Shown: piece by piece, positions 1 to 6,684 of the stretch
Numbering within the stretch: position 1 is the stretch's first letter
How the letters are laid out: each line of letters begins with the position of its first letter
Source: Gallionellaceae bacterium
GTDB lineage: Bacteria; Pseudomonadota; Gammaproteobacteria; Burkholderiales; Gallionellaceae
Length of the DNA stretch: 7,909 nucleotides
Assembly (NCBI GenBank): GCA_030646595.1
Contig: JAUSKS010000128.1
Coordinates: 1-7,909, forward strand
Reading direction: 5' to 3'
Made by a program: the position numbers and the translations under genes
The notes under the pieces: generated by a model
The model's database searches: none
Seen by the model: only the letters and a program-made list of their open reading frames with translations
Told to the model about the DNA's origin: nothing

Positions 1-2
1 AT

Positions 3-2081
3 ACACAACCTTGGCAAGCGATGCCGCAGCCCCTGCTGAAAGCAGGAGCGCTGCAGGATGCCATTTTCAACAGCGCCAACTTTTCCAGCATCGCCACCGA
101 TGCCGAAGGCGTGATCCAGATTTTCAATGTCGGCGCGGAGCGCATGCTGGGCTATACGGCTGCCGAAGTGATGAACAAAATTACTCCGGCAGATATTTCT
201 GATCCGCAAGAAGTCATCCTGCGCGCCAAAACGCTGAGCACCGAACTCGGCACCTCGATTACACCAGGCTTTGAGGCGCTGGTATTCAAAGCCTCGCGCG
301 GCATAGAAGATATCTATGAGTTGACCTATATCCGCAAGGATGGCAGCCGCTTTCCGGCGGTGGTGTCGGTCACCGCGTTGCGCGATGCGCAAGATGAAAT
401 CATCGGCTACCTGTTGATTGGCACCGACAACACCGCGCGCAAACAGGTGGAAGCAGAGCAGGCGCTGCTCGACCAGCGTTTGCGCGATCAGCAGTTTTAT
501 ACGCGCTCGCTGATCGAATCGAACATTGATGCCATTATGACCACTGATCCGCGCGGCATTATCAGCGATGCCAACCAGCAGATGGAAGCACTGACTGGCT
601 GCACCCGCGATGAATTGATAGGCGCACCCTTCAAAAATTATTTTACCGATCCGGAGCGGGCCCAGGCCGGCATTATGCGGGTGTTGCGCGAAGGCAAGGT
701 TACCAACTATGAGTTGACTGCTCAGGCGCGCGATGGCAAGGAAACAGTGGTGTCCTACAATGCCACCACCTTCCATGATCGCGACCGCAAATTGCAAGGC
801 GTGTTTGCAGCCGCGCGCGATGTGACCGAGCGCAAGCAATTCGAACATACACTGCAGGAGAATAATGTTGAGCTGGAAAGCGCCAAGGCAGTGGCAGAAA
901 AAGCCAATTTGGCGAAATCTGAATTTTTGTCCAGCATGAGCCATGAGTTACGCACCCCGCTCAATGCCGTGCTTGGCTTTGCGCAGTTGATGGCATCCGA
1001 CATTCCCCCGCCATCATCAGGGCAGAAACAATCCATCGATCAGATATTGCAGGCTGGCTGGTATTTATTGCGCCTGATCAATGAAATTCTCGATCTGGCC
1101 ATGATCGAATCGGGCAAGGTGACCATTTCGCAGGAATCCATGTCGCTTACCGATGTGCTGCATGATTGCCAGGAAATGATCAAGCCACAGGCGCAAAAGC
1201 GCGGGATAGAGATGACTTTTCCGCAGCTTGATAATCTTCTGTGCTCATATGTTTATGCTGATCGCACCCGGCTCAAGCAAGTGATGATCAACCTGCTGTC
1301 GAATGCAATTAAATACAATCGCATGGGCGGTACAGTGCTTGTCAAGTGCGAGATGAGCGGCGAAAAACGGGTGCGCGTAAGTGTTGAGGATAGCGGCGCG
1401 GGTCTTGCGCCAGAACAATTGGCCCAGTTGTTCCAGCCGTTCAATCGGCTGGGGCAGGAGGCTGGCAATGAAGAAGGGACTGGCATTGGTTTGGTGGTGA
1501 CCAAACGACTGATGGAATTGATGGGCGGTGCTATTGGTGTCGAAAGCCGTGTTGGTGTGGGCAGTATATTCTGGATTGAATTGGCTGCTTCCCATGCGCC
1601 GGAGTTGGACAGCATTGAGGAAAGTGCCGTGGGCAAACAGCATCAGTGCGCAACGCATCCATTGTCATCTCAGCGTACGCTGCTCTATGTGGAGGACAAT
1701 CCAGCCAATCTATCTCTGGTTCAACAATTGATTACGCGGCGCAGCGATTTGAAATTATTGACCGCCATCAATGCTCATCGGGGGATTGAATTGGCTATTG
1801 CGCATCAGCCGGATGTAATTTTGATGGATATTAATTTGCCCGGCCTCAGTGGCTTTGGCGCTTTGAAAATTCTGCACGATGATCCGGCCACGGCCCACAT
1901 CCCGGTCATGGCCTTGTCGGCCAATGCCGTGCCGCGTGATATCGAGAAGGGCTTGCAGGCTGGCTTCTTTCGTTATTTGACCAAGCCGATCAAGGTGGTC
2001 GAGTTCATGGATGCACTGGATGTTGCGCTGCATCATGCAGAGCAATACGGCTGGGCCAGCAAGTCAGACAAAGCAATGTAA
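3..2081 (+). CDS. Hybrid sensor histidine kinase, PAS-PAS-HisKA-HATPase-REC (5'-partial)
   Basis: Hybrid two-component kinase: it should autophosphorylate on histidine and pass the phosphate to its own receiver domain. Numbering from the ATG at 21: PAS/PAC 1 spans about 10-140 and PAS/PAC 2 about 155-275, each ending in an (A/E)RK-type PAC motif. A short coiled linker follows, then HisKA with SHELRTPL (His308), and HATPase_c with an N box (Asn428), DSGAG (Asp457) and GTGIG (486-490). A linker of about 30 residues leads to a receiver domain with acidic pair Glu558/Asp559, phosphoacceptor Asp603, Ser633 and Lys655. All catalytic residues are present, so it looks active. There is no HPt domain, so a separate phosphotransfer protein or response regulator is expected. 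The frame is open to the left edge, the ATG at 21 has no Shine-Dalgarno, and no membrane or sensor segment is seen. The true start is therefore probably upstream. The signal sensed by the PAS domains cannot be read. Confidence 0.93.
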   Translation, partial: TQPWQAMPQPLLKAGALQDAIFNSANFSSIATDAEGVIQIFNVGAERMLGYTAAEVMNKITPADISDPQEVILRAKTLSTELGTSITPGFEALVFKASRGIEDIYELTYIRKDGSRFPAVVSVTALRDAQDEIIGYLLIGTDNTARKQVEAEQALLDQRLRDQQFYTRSLIESNIDAIMTTDPRGIISDANQQMEALTGCTRDELIGAPFKNYFTDPERAQAGIMRVLREGKVTNYELTAQARDGKETVVSYNATTFHDRDRKLQGVFAAARDVTERKQFEHTLQENNVELESAKAVAEKANLAKSEFLSSMSHELRTPLNAVLGFAQLMASDIPPPSSGQKQSIDQILQAGWYLLRLINEILDLAMIESGKVTISQESMSLTDVLHDCQEMIKPQAQKRGIEMTFPQLDNLLCSYVYADRTRLKQVMINLLSNAIKYNRMGGTVLVKCEMSGEKRVRVSVEDSGAGLAPEQLAQLFQPFNRLGQEAGNEEGTGIGLVVTKRLMELMGGAIGVESRVGVGSIFWIELAASHAPELDSIEESAVGKQHQCATHPLSSQRTLLYVEDNPANLSLVQQLITRRSDLKLLTAINAHRGIELAIAHQPDVILMDINLPGLSGFGALKILHDDPATAHIPVMALSANAVPRDIEKGLQAGFFRYLTKPIKVVEFMDALDVALHHAEQYGWASKSDKAM

Positions 2082-2090
2082 TTGCCGCCG

Positions 2091-2096
2091 TATAAT
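2091..2096 (+). promoter_or_regulatory. Candidate -10 element for the lipoprotein pair
   Basis: A perfect TATAAT lies 9 nt after the kinase stop codon. There is no good -35 at 16-18 nt; the nearest resemblance, CAGACA at 2065-2070, is 20 nt away. If used, transcription would start near 2103 and give a leader of about 200 nt before the first lipoprotein gene. The match may be chance, as no second element supports it. Confidence 0.3.
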
Positions 2097-2101
2097 CACA
2101 A

Positions 2102-2123
2102 TCCTCCCTTAACGCGGGGAGGA
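2102..2123 (+). terminator. Stem-loop after the kinase gene (weak terminator candidate)
   Basis: TCCTCCC (2102-2108) pairs exactly with GGGAGGA (2117-2123) around an 8-nt loop, 20 nt after the kinase stop codon. The sequence after it is GCATGTTCTCTT, with no real U-run, so as an intrinsic terminator it is weak. It could instead be the first structure of the leader RNA if the TATAAT just upstream is a promoter. Confidence 0.35.
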
Positions 2124-2161
2124 GCATGTTCTCTTCCCCCGTACTCTTCAAGTTAAATCCG

Positions 2162-2249
2162 CCTCTATGTGCGACAGCGCACAGAGGGAAGCATGGCAAC
2201 AGTCCATGATGAATATGTTCACCGAGAAACGAGGAAACGAGCGCCTCGT
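2162..2249 (+). other. Structured, gene-free leader before the first lipoprotein gene
   Basis: The 221-nt gap 2082-2302 holds no convincing gene. Within it, CCTCT-GTGCG (2162-2173, with a 2-nt AT bulge) pairs with CGCAC-AGAGG (2178-2187) around an ACAG loop, giving 10 bp. Further on, GAAACGAG is repeated exactly in tandem (2226-2233 and 2234-2241), and its end forms ACGAG-CGC-CTCGT (2237-2249) followed by CTTTAT. These may be an mRNA 5' leader. They do not match the c-di-GMP riboswitch consensus I know, and I cannot assign the region to a known RNA family. Confidence 0.3.
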
Positions 2250-2302
2250 CTTTATCCCGCCAAGCTCGAACCTTGCCACCTGATTAAACCAAGAAAGACA
2301 AA

Positions 2303-3742
2303 ATGAAAAAATGCAATCGTTATTCCCGGCACTTGTTGTGCCTTGCCCCCCTGTTGCTGACCGCTTTTATGGCTGGTTGCGGAGATGGCGGTACCGCCAC
2401 CACAGTGGAAGCCATTGCGCCCACCGTTATTACCGTAGCGCCTGCTGATGCAGCCAGCGGCGTGGCAATCAATACTAACCTGAGCGCCATTTTTAGCGAG
2501 GCGATGAATTCAGCCACGATCACCACTGCCACGTTCACCTTAAAGCAAGGCACTACAGCAGTTGCAGGCGCGGTGACTTATACTGGAATTACTGCAATCT
2601 TTAATCCAACGATCAATCTTGCCGCCAGCACCACCTATACTGCGACGATTACCATGGGTGTCAAGGATGTGGCAGGCAATGCCTTGGCTAGCAACAAGAC
2701 ATGGAGCTTTACCACAGGCACCACGGCAGACAGCACTGCCCCCGTAGTCAGCTCTACTATTCCGCTAGATGCAGCTTCTGGTGTGGCCATCAATGCCAAC
2801 GTCAGCGCTACCTTCAATGAGACGATGGACCCTGCCACGCTGACGACTGCCACGGTTACCTTAAAGCAAGGCACGACAGCAATTGCAGGTGCGGTGACTT
2901 ATAGCGGAACGACGGTGACCTTTAATCCCACCGCCAACCTTGTCGCCAGTACCACTTATACTGCTACGGTTACCACCGGAGCGAAAGATCTGGCTGGCAA
3001 TGCTCTGGCAACCAATAAAGTGTGGACCTTTACCACAGGCGCAACCCAGGCAGCAGGTCCTGCCCCCGTACTGCTTGGCACAGCCGAGGATTATGTGATT
3101 CTGGCCAAGACCCTGGTTTCAACCACCGGTACAACCGCCATTGTGGGCAGCATAGGTCTGAGTCCCGCCGCGCGTGGTGGTTTGACCGGATGGGGAGAAA
3201 CTTCTGATCCTTCGGATACCTATTCGACTTCCGCACTGGTCGCCTCTCCCGGAAAACTATATGCAGCCGATTATGTGGGCGGAACAACTTCTTCCGACCT
3301 GACCACTGCGGTAGGCAATATGCAGACCGCTTATACCGATGCTGCCGGACGAACATTGCCTGATTTCACGGAACTGTATTCCGGCGATATCAGCGCCCGG
3401 ACACTGATACCCGGGCTTTATAAATGGGGTACCGGCGTTTCCATGACAGCAGCGGGCGTAACGCTGGCTGGTGGACCCAATGATGTATGGATATTCCAGA
3501 TTGCGCAAAATCTTACCGTAGGCAACGGGGCCATCGTGACCTTGAGTGGTGGTGCCTTGCCCAAGAATATTTTCTGGCAGGTAGCCGGCCAGGTCACCTT
3601 GGGAACAACGGCTGACTTCAAGGGAATTATTCTCAGCCAAACCGCAATTGTGATGCAAACCGGCGCGGTGCTCAATGGCAGAGCGCTGGCGCAAACAGCG
3701 GTGACGCTGGATGCGAATGCGGTGACCCAGCCTGCTCCGTAA
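2303..3742 (+). CDS. Lipoprotein with two Big_5 Ig-like repeats and a C-terminal DUF3494 (ice-binding-like) domain
   Basis: Predicted exported lipoprotein of 479 residues. A basic N-terminus and hydrophobic stretch lead to the lipobox FMAGC, with Cys26 as the lipidated residue. Two Big_5 (SbsA Ig-like) repeats follow at about 39-139 and 146-246. Each runs from an AP(A/L)DAASGVAIN-like opening through TLKQGTTA and the DxAGNALA motif to an FTTG end. From about residue 253 to the C-terminus is a DUF3494 domain, recognisable by LGTAEDYVILAK, GSIGLSPA, GWGETSDPSDTY, YTDAAGR, LIPGLYKWGTG, DVWIFQIA and FKGIILSQT. In characterised members this beta-solenoid binds ice. In others it is annotated only as ice-binding-like, and adhesion is an alternative role. 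The Ig repeats look like a stalk holding the domain off the outer membrane. The start is set by the signal peptide and a weak AAGAAAG ribosome site 5 nt upstream. A second DUF3494 lipoprotein gene follows at once. Confidence 0.9.
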   Translation: MKKCNRYSRHLLCLAPLLLTAFMAGCGDGGTATTVEAIAPTVITVAPADAASGVAINTNLSAIFSEAMNSATITTATFTLKQGTTAVAGAVTYTGITAIFNPTINLAASTTYTATITMGVKDVAGNALASNKTWSFTTGTTADSTAPVVSSTIPLDAASGVAINANVSATFNETMDPATLTTATVTLKQGTTAIAGAVTYSGTTVTFNPTANLVASTTYTATVTTGAKDLAGNALATNKVWTFTTGATQAAGPAPVLLGTAEDYVILAKTLVSTTGTTAIVGSIGLSPAARGGLTGWGETSDPSDTYSTSALVASPGKLYAADYVGGTTSSDLTTAVGNMQTAYTDAAGRTLPDFTELYSGDISARTLIPGLYKWGTGVSMTAAGVTLAGGPNDVWIFQIAQNLTVGNGAIVTLSGGALPKNIFWQVAGQVTLGTTADFKGIILSQTAIVMQTGAVLNGRALAQTAVTLDANAVTQPAP

Positions 3743-3780
3743 TGTACGACCCACTTCTAAAATTTAACAAAGGAAACAAA

Positions 3781-4578
3781 ATGAATAAATTAACTAGTCA
3801 TACCCAATTACTCTGTTGCGCTGCCTTGCTTCTGACCACGGTGTTAGCCGGATGCAGTGATGGCGGCGGGGTTCCTCTGGGACCACCTACCGCTGCCGGT
3901 GCGGGCACTGGCGTGGGAGGGGCAGGCCGAGGGCCAGCTCCCGTTGATCTGGGCACTGCCAGCAATTTTGTGATTCTGGCTGAATCGCAAATTACCAATG
4001 TTCCTACTTCGGTAGTGACCGGTGATGTAGGTTTGAGCCCAGCCACCGGCGCGGGCATAGGGTTGACCTGTGCCCAGGTGACGGGCACCATCTACACGGT
4101 AGATGCTGCTGGTCCGCTGCCATGCAGGATAACCGATGCCACTTTGTTAACCTCAGCCATAGGGGCCAAGGGCACGGCCTATACCGATGCTGCAGGACGC
4201 GCACCGGATTACACGGAACTGGGAGCGGGCAATATAGGCGGGCTTAATCTGGGACCGGCCACCTATAAATGGGGTACCGGCGTACTGATACCAAGCAATG
4301 TCACACTTACTGGCGGTGCCAACGATGTTTGGATATTCCAGATAGCACAAGGCCTCACTGTTGCTTCTGGTGTGCAGATTATCCTGGCGGGCGGCGCATT
4401 GCCGCAGAACGTCTACTGGCAGACTTTTGCTGCTGCGGATTTGGGAACGACTTCGAAATTCAAAGGGATCATCCTGTCCCAAACATCGGTTGCAATGAAG
4501 ACTGGTGCCACTCTGAATGGAAGACTATACGCCGGGACTGCGGTTACCCTCGATCAGAATATTGCCACCCAGCCATAA
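3781..4578 (+). CDS. DUF3494 (ice-binding-like) lipoprotein without Ig stalk
   Basis: Predicted lipoprotein of 265 residues. The signal peptide ends in lipobox VLAGC with Cys25, then a Gly/Ala/Pro-rich linker (about 26-52). One DUF3494 domain fills the rest: LGTASNFVILAES, GDVGLSPATG, YTDAAGR, GPATYKWGTG, NDVWIFQIAQ, FKGIILSQT. I chose ATG 3781, with AAGGA at 3770-3774, over the in-frame ATG 3742, because the longer form would put 13 polar residues before the signal peptide. It lies 38 nt after the first DUF3494 gene on the same strand, and both share a (G)AAA-x-ACAAAATGAA start region, so they are probably co-transcribed. Compared with its neighbour, the loop after GLSP is shorter and contains Cys97 and Cys115, which could form a disulfide in the periplasm or at the surface. 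The function is inferred from the family only. Confidence 0.9.
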   Translation: MNKLTSHTQLLCCAALLLTTVLAGCSDGGGVPLGPPTAAGAGTGVGGAGRGPAPVDLGTASNFVILAESQITNVPTSVVTGDVGLSPATGAGIGLTCAQVTGTIYTVDAAGPLPCRITDATLLTSAIGAKGTAYTDAAGRAPDYTELGAGNIGGLNLGPATYKWGTGVLIPSNVTLTGGANDVWIFQIAQGLTVASGVQIILAGGALPQNVYWQTFAAADLGTTSKFKGIILSQTSVAMKTGATLNGRLYAGTAVTLDQNIATQP

Positions 4579-4607
4579 AGAATACGCGGCGGATAGCTTC
4601 CCGCATA

Positions 4608-4641
4608 AATGAAAAAGGACCGGACCCGGTCCTTTTTCATT
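4608..4641. terminator. Strong intrinsic terminator, likely bidirectional
   Basis: Perfect palindrome 30 nt after the second lipoprotein stop. AATGAAAAAGGACCGG (4608-4623) is the exact reverse complement of CCGGTCCTTTTTCATT (4626-4641). Realistically this is a 15-bp stem with a 4-nt loop. The GC-rich core followed by T5 on the plus strand, with A5 on the other side, fits a Rho-independent terminator working in both directions. It closes the lipoprotein transcription unit and insulates leuA. Confidence 0.85.
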
Positions 4642-4651
4642 GGCGTATGCG

Positions 4652-4672
4652 GTGCAACAAGTGCAACAAGTG
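4652..4672 (+). repeat. 9-nt tandem repeat upstream of the leuA promoter
   Basis: GTGCAACAA occurs twice without a gap (4652-4660, 4661-4669), followed by a further GTG. It sits immediately upstream of the candidate leuA -35, where an activator would bind. The GCAA in each copy also occurs in the palindrome at 4676-4687, so the copies could be half-sites for one protein. No regulator is identified. Confidence 0.45.
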
Positions 4673-4675
4673 TAG

Positions 4676-4704
4676 TTGCTTAAGCAATAAAAAGCCGCTA
4701 TATT
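4676..4704 (+). promoter_or_regulatory. Candidate leuA promoter with palindrome over the -35
   Basis: TTGCTT (4676-4681) and TATATT (4699-4704) are separated by 17 nt, a plausible sigma-70 promoter. The perfect 12-bp palindrome TTGCTTAAGCAA (4676-4687) covers the -35 and could be an operator. The predicted transcription start, near 4710-4712, coincides with the ATG of the leucine-rich small ORF. Only spacing and sequence support this. Confidence 0.45.
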
Positions 4705-4711
4705 GTGGGCT

Positions 4712-4792
4712 ATGCATTTCTCCCGCCACATTTCGCAATTGCACTCCACGTTCAGCCTCCTGGCTGCGCTGCTGCTGCGCGTCGCGCGCTAA
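4712..4792 (+). CDS. Candidate leucine-rich leader peptide of leuA (26 aa)
   Basis: Small ORF of 26 codons ending in TAA, 75 nt before leuA. Residues 16-22 read LLAALLL, encoded CTC CTG GCT GCG CTG CTG CTG; with the Leu at position 10 that makes six Leu in 26 residues. A Leu-codon run just before a leucine-biosynthesis gene is the hallmark of a leader peptide, in which ribosome stalling on scarce Leu-tRNA controls expression. Against this, I find no intrinsic terminator with a U-run between it and leuA, and no Shine-Dalgarno, so it would have to be translated leaderless or from a different promoter. It is too short for a homology-based call. It might instead be a chance ORF in a GC-rich CTG stretch. 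Confidence 0.45.
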   Translation: MHFSRHISQLHSTFSLLAALLLRVAR

Positions 4793-4867
4793 ATAACCCC
4801 CACACGGTTTTAAAGCAGGCGACATCTACGATGATGATCGCGCGTTAAGCACTCATTGGAGTAAAAC

Positions 4868-6415
4868 ATGCCAAATACAACAGCAGACAAATTAGTAATA
4901 TTCGATACCACCTTGCGCGATGGCGAGCAAAGCCCCGGCGCGTCCATGACCAAGGATGAAAAAATCCGCATTGCACGGCAATTGGAAAAGCTGGGCGTGG
5001 ATGTCATCGAGGCAGGTTTCGCTGCGGCCAGCCCCGGCGATGCCGATGCCATACAAAGCATAGCCAAAATTATCAAGACTTCCACGGTCTGCTCGCTGGC
5101 GCGCGCCATGGAGCGTGATGTGCGCGCGGCGGGGGAGGCGATCAAACCGGCAAAATCCGGGCGTATCCATACCTTCATCGCGACCTCTCCCATCCATATG
5201 GAAAAAAAGTTGCGCATGCAGCCCGATCAAGTGGTGGAAGCCGCAATCAAGGCCATCAAGCTGGCGCTGGAATATACCGACAATGTGGAATTTTCTGCTG
5301 AAGATGCAGTGCGTTCGGAAATGGATTTTCTGGTGCGGGTGTTTGACGCGGCCATTCAGGCCGGGGCAAAAACATTGAATGTGCCGGATACCGTAGGTTA
5401 CAGCATTCCCGCCTTGTGGGGCGAACGCATCCAGCAATTGATTGCGCGCGTACCCAACAGCAACAAGGTAATCTGGTCTACGCATTGCCACAATGATCTG
5501 GGCATGGCCTCGGCCAATTCACTGGCTGCGGTGATGAATGGTGCGCGTCAGGTGGAATGCACCATCAATGGCTTGGGCGAGCGCGCGGGTAATGCCAGCC
5601 TGGAAGAAATCGTGATGGCAGTGAAGACGCGCCGCGATGTGTTCAGCTGCGATAGCCGCATAGACACCACGCAGATCGTGCCAACTTCCAAGCTGGTGTC
5701 CAGCATCACGGGTTATCCGGTGCAGCCTAATAAAGCCATCGTCGGCGCCAATGCGTTCGCGCATGAATCCGGCATTCATCAGGATGGCGTACTCAAACAT
5801 CGCGAGACTTACGAAATCATGCGCGCTGAAGACGTGGGCTGGAGTACCAATAAATTGTCATTGGGCAAACTTTCCGGACGCAATGCTTTCCGCACACGCT
5901 TGCAGGAGCTGGGCATCGTGCTGGAAAACGAAGAGGCAGTGAATGCCGCATTCGCCCGTTTCAAGGATCTGGCTGATCGCAAGCAGGAAATATTCGATGA
6001 AGATTTACAGGCTTTGGTCAGTGAAGGAGTGGTAGCGCAAGTCAGTGAGCATTACCACCTGGTCTCCATGCGCGCGCATTCCGAAACCGGGATATTGCCC
6101 AAGGCTCAAGTCGTGATGAGTGTAGGTGGACAAGAGCATAGCGCAGAGATGTCGGGTGGCGGTCCGGTAGATGCGACCTTCAAAGCCATCGAACAAATTG
6201 TACACAGCGGCACTGAGTTGCAACTTTATTCGGTGAACAACATTACCAGCGGCACCGATGCCCAGGGCGAAGTAACCGTGCGGCTGGCCAAGGGCGGGCG
6301 TATCGTCAATGGGCTGGGTGCGGATACAGACATCGTGGTGGCTTCAGCCAAGGCGTATCTGAATGCCTTGAACAAACTGGACACGGGGGCAGAGCGCGCG
6401 CATCCACAGGTGTGA
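4868..6415 (+). CDS. leuA: 2-isopropylmalate synthase
   Basis: Catalyses the first committed step of leucine synthesis, condensing acetyl-CoA with 2-oxoisovalerate to 2-isopropylmalate in the cytosol. The 515-residue length fits the bacterial short LeuA class. The N-terminal TIM barrel carries the HMGL-like signature [13 protein letters not shown] (12-24), with metal ligand Asp13 and catalytic Arg17. HCHNDLGMA supplies ligands His206 and His208, and [13 protein letters not shown] (235-247) supplies Asn242. [11 protein letters not shown] follows in the linker region, and the C-terminal third is the LeuA allosteric (feedback) domain with [13 protein letters not shown] and [15 protein letters not shown] motifs. 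The start has GGAG at 4858-4861, 6 nt upstream. No leuB, leuC or leuD is adjacent: a terminator lies upstream and a convergent gene downstream, so it appears monocistronic. Leader control and feedback inhibition by leucine are both likely. Confidence 0.97.
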   Translation: MPNTTADKLVIFDTTLRDGEQSPGASMTKDEKIRIARQLEKLGVDVIEAGFAAASPGDADAIQSIAKIIKTSTVCSLARAMERDVRAAGEAIKPAKSGRIHTFIATSPIHMEKKLRMQPDQVVEAAIKAIKLALEYTDNVEFSAEDAVRSEMDFLVRVFDAAIQAGAKTLNVPDTVGYSIPALWGERIQQLIARVPNSNKVIWSTHCHNDLGMASANSLAAVMNGARQVECTINGLGERAGNASLEEIVMAVKTRRDVFSCDSRIDTTQIVPTSKLVSSITGYPVQPNKAIVGANAFAHESGIHQDGVLKHRETYEIMRAEDVGWSTNKLSLGKLSGRNAFRTRLQELGIVLENEEAVNAAFARFKDLADRKQEIFDEDLQALVSEGVVAQVSEHYHLVSMRAHSETGILPKAQVVMSVGGQEHSAEMSGGGPVDATFKAIEQIVHSGTELQLYSVNNITSGTDAQGEVTVRLAKGGRIVNGLGADTDIVVASAKAYLNALNKLDTGAERAHPQV

Positions 6416-6444
6416 TTTGTATAATCCTAAAAACCGCAGTTCAA

Positions 6445-6632
6445 GCCACAGAGATCACAGAGGACACAGAGAGGGTGCGGGTCGCACACATTTTTCATTC
6501 TCACCTGATGGGTGAGGAGATCGTTAACGATAACCCATTGTTTTTGGCTACGACATAACCTGAAGATTAGTCTTCGCCGCAACAAACCGTTACACGGTGT
6601 GTTGTCTCTGTGTACTCTGTGTTCTCTGTGGC
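6445..6632. repeat. 188-nt inverted-repeat element with internal hairpins (MITE-like or structured RNA)
   Basis: Two 28-nt arms, 6445-6472 and 6605-6632, are reverse complements at 26 of 28 positions. Each arm is three roughly 9-nt CACAGAG units. Between the arms lie five further self-complementary segments: GTGCG/CGCAC (6475-6487), CTCACC/GGTGAG (6500-6516), the palindrome ATCGTTAACGAT (6520-6531), GAAGA/TCTTC (6562-6575), and ACCGT/ACGGT (6586-6598), the last extendable to nine pairs. No ORF of note is inside. It could be a non-autonomous mobile element, since CACAGAG-type repeats are, as I recall, scattered in many genomes. It could also be a folded transcript end between two convergent genes. 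No convincing target-site duplication flanks it; a CAA on each side is too short to count. Confidence 0.6.
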
Positions 6633-6654
6633 CAAATGCTTTTTCTAGGATAAT

Positions 6655-6684
6655 CGTAGGGGCGCGATGAATCGCGCCCCTACG
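6655..6684. repeat. Perfect 14-bp hairpin repeat overlapping the GGDEF-EAL stop codon
   Basis: CGTAGGGGCGCGAT (6655-6668) and ATCGCGCCCCTACG (6671-6684) are exact reverse complements around a GA spacer. The TAG stop of the minus-strand GGDEF-EAL gene lies inside the right arm (6680-6682), so its last Pro codon and stop form part of the hairpin. GTAGGGGCG palindromes of this kind are, from memory, dispersed REP-like units in several genomes. Neither strand has a U-run after the stem, so it is not a canonical terminator, but it could protect mRNA 3' ends. Confidence 0.6.

Noticed and set aside
2124..2302. c-di-GMP riboswitch upstream of the surface lipoproteins
   Set aside because: I looked for the conserved class I core and its tetraloop-receptor features and could not find them; the hairpins do not fit.
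3257..3754. 165-codon minus-strand ORF opposite the first DUF3494 domain
   Set aside because: Shadow of a well-supported gene with no recognisable motif or ribosome site.
3742..3780. Upstream in-frame ATG (3742) overlapping the stop of the first lipoprotein gene as the start of the second
   Set aside because: It would add 13 polar residues before an otherwise ideal lipoprotein signal peptide, while ATG 3781 has a good AAGGA site 6 nt upstream.
4269..4796. 175-codon plus-strand ORF covering the end of the second lipoprotein gene, the terminator and the leuA upstream region
   Set aside because: It runs out of frame through a clear DUF3494 domain and a strong terminator, and its composition (many Cys, Arg and Trp) matches no protein family I recognise.
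4757..4867. Classical intrinsic attenuator terminator before leuA
   Set aside because: No stable GC stem followed by a U-run; the only T-run (TTTT near 4806) is not preceded by a hairpin.
4892..5491. 199-codon minus-strand ORF inside leuA
   Set aside because: It is antisense to the conserved catalytic domain of leuA; its length is explained by the codon bias of leuA.
6420..6425. TATAAT just after the leuA stop codon
   Set aside because: No -35 at a usable distance; it might drive the structured element, but one hexamer is not enough to call a promoter.
6445..6632. CACAGAG units considered as a CRISPR array
   Set aside because: The units are about 9 nt, contiguous, and arranged as two inverted arms, without spacers or cas genes.
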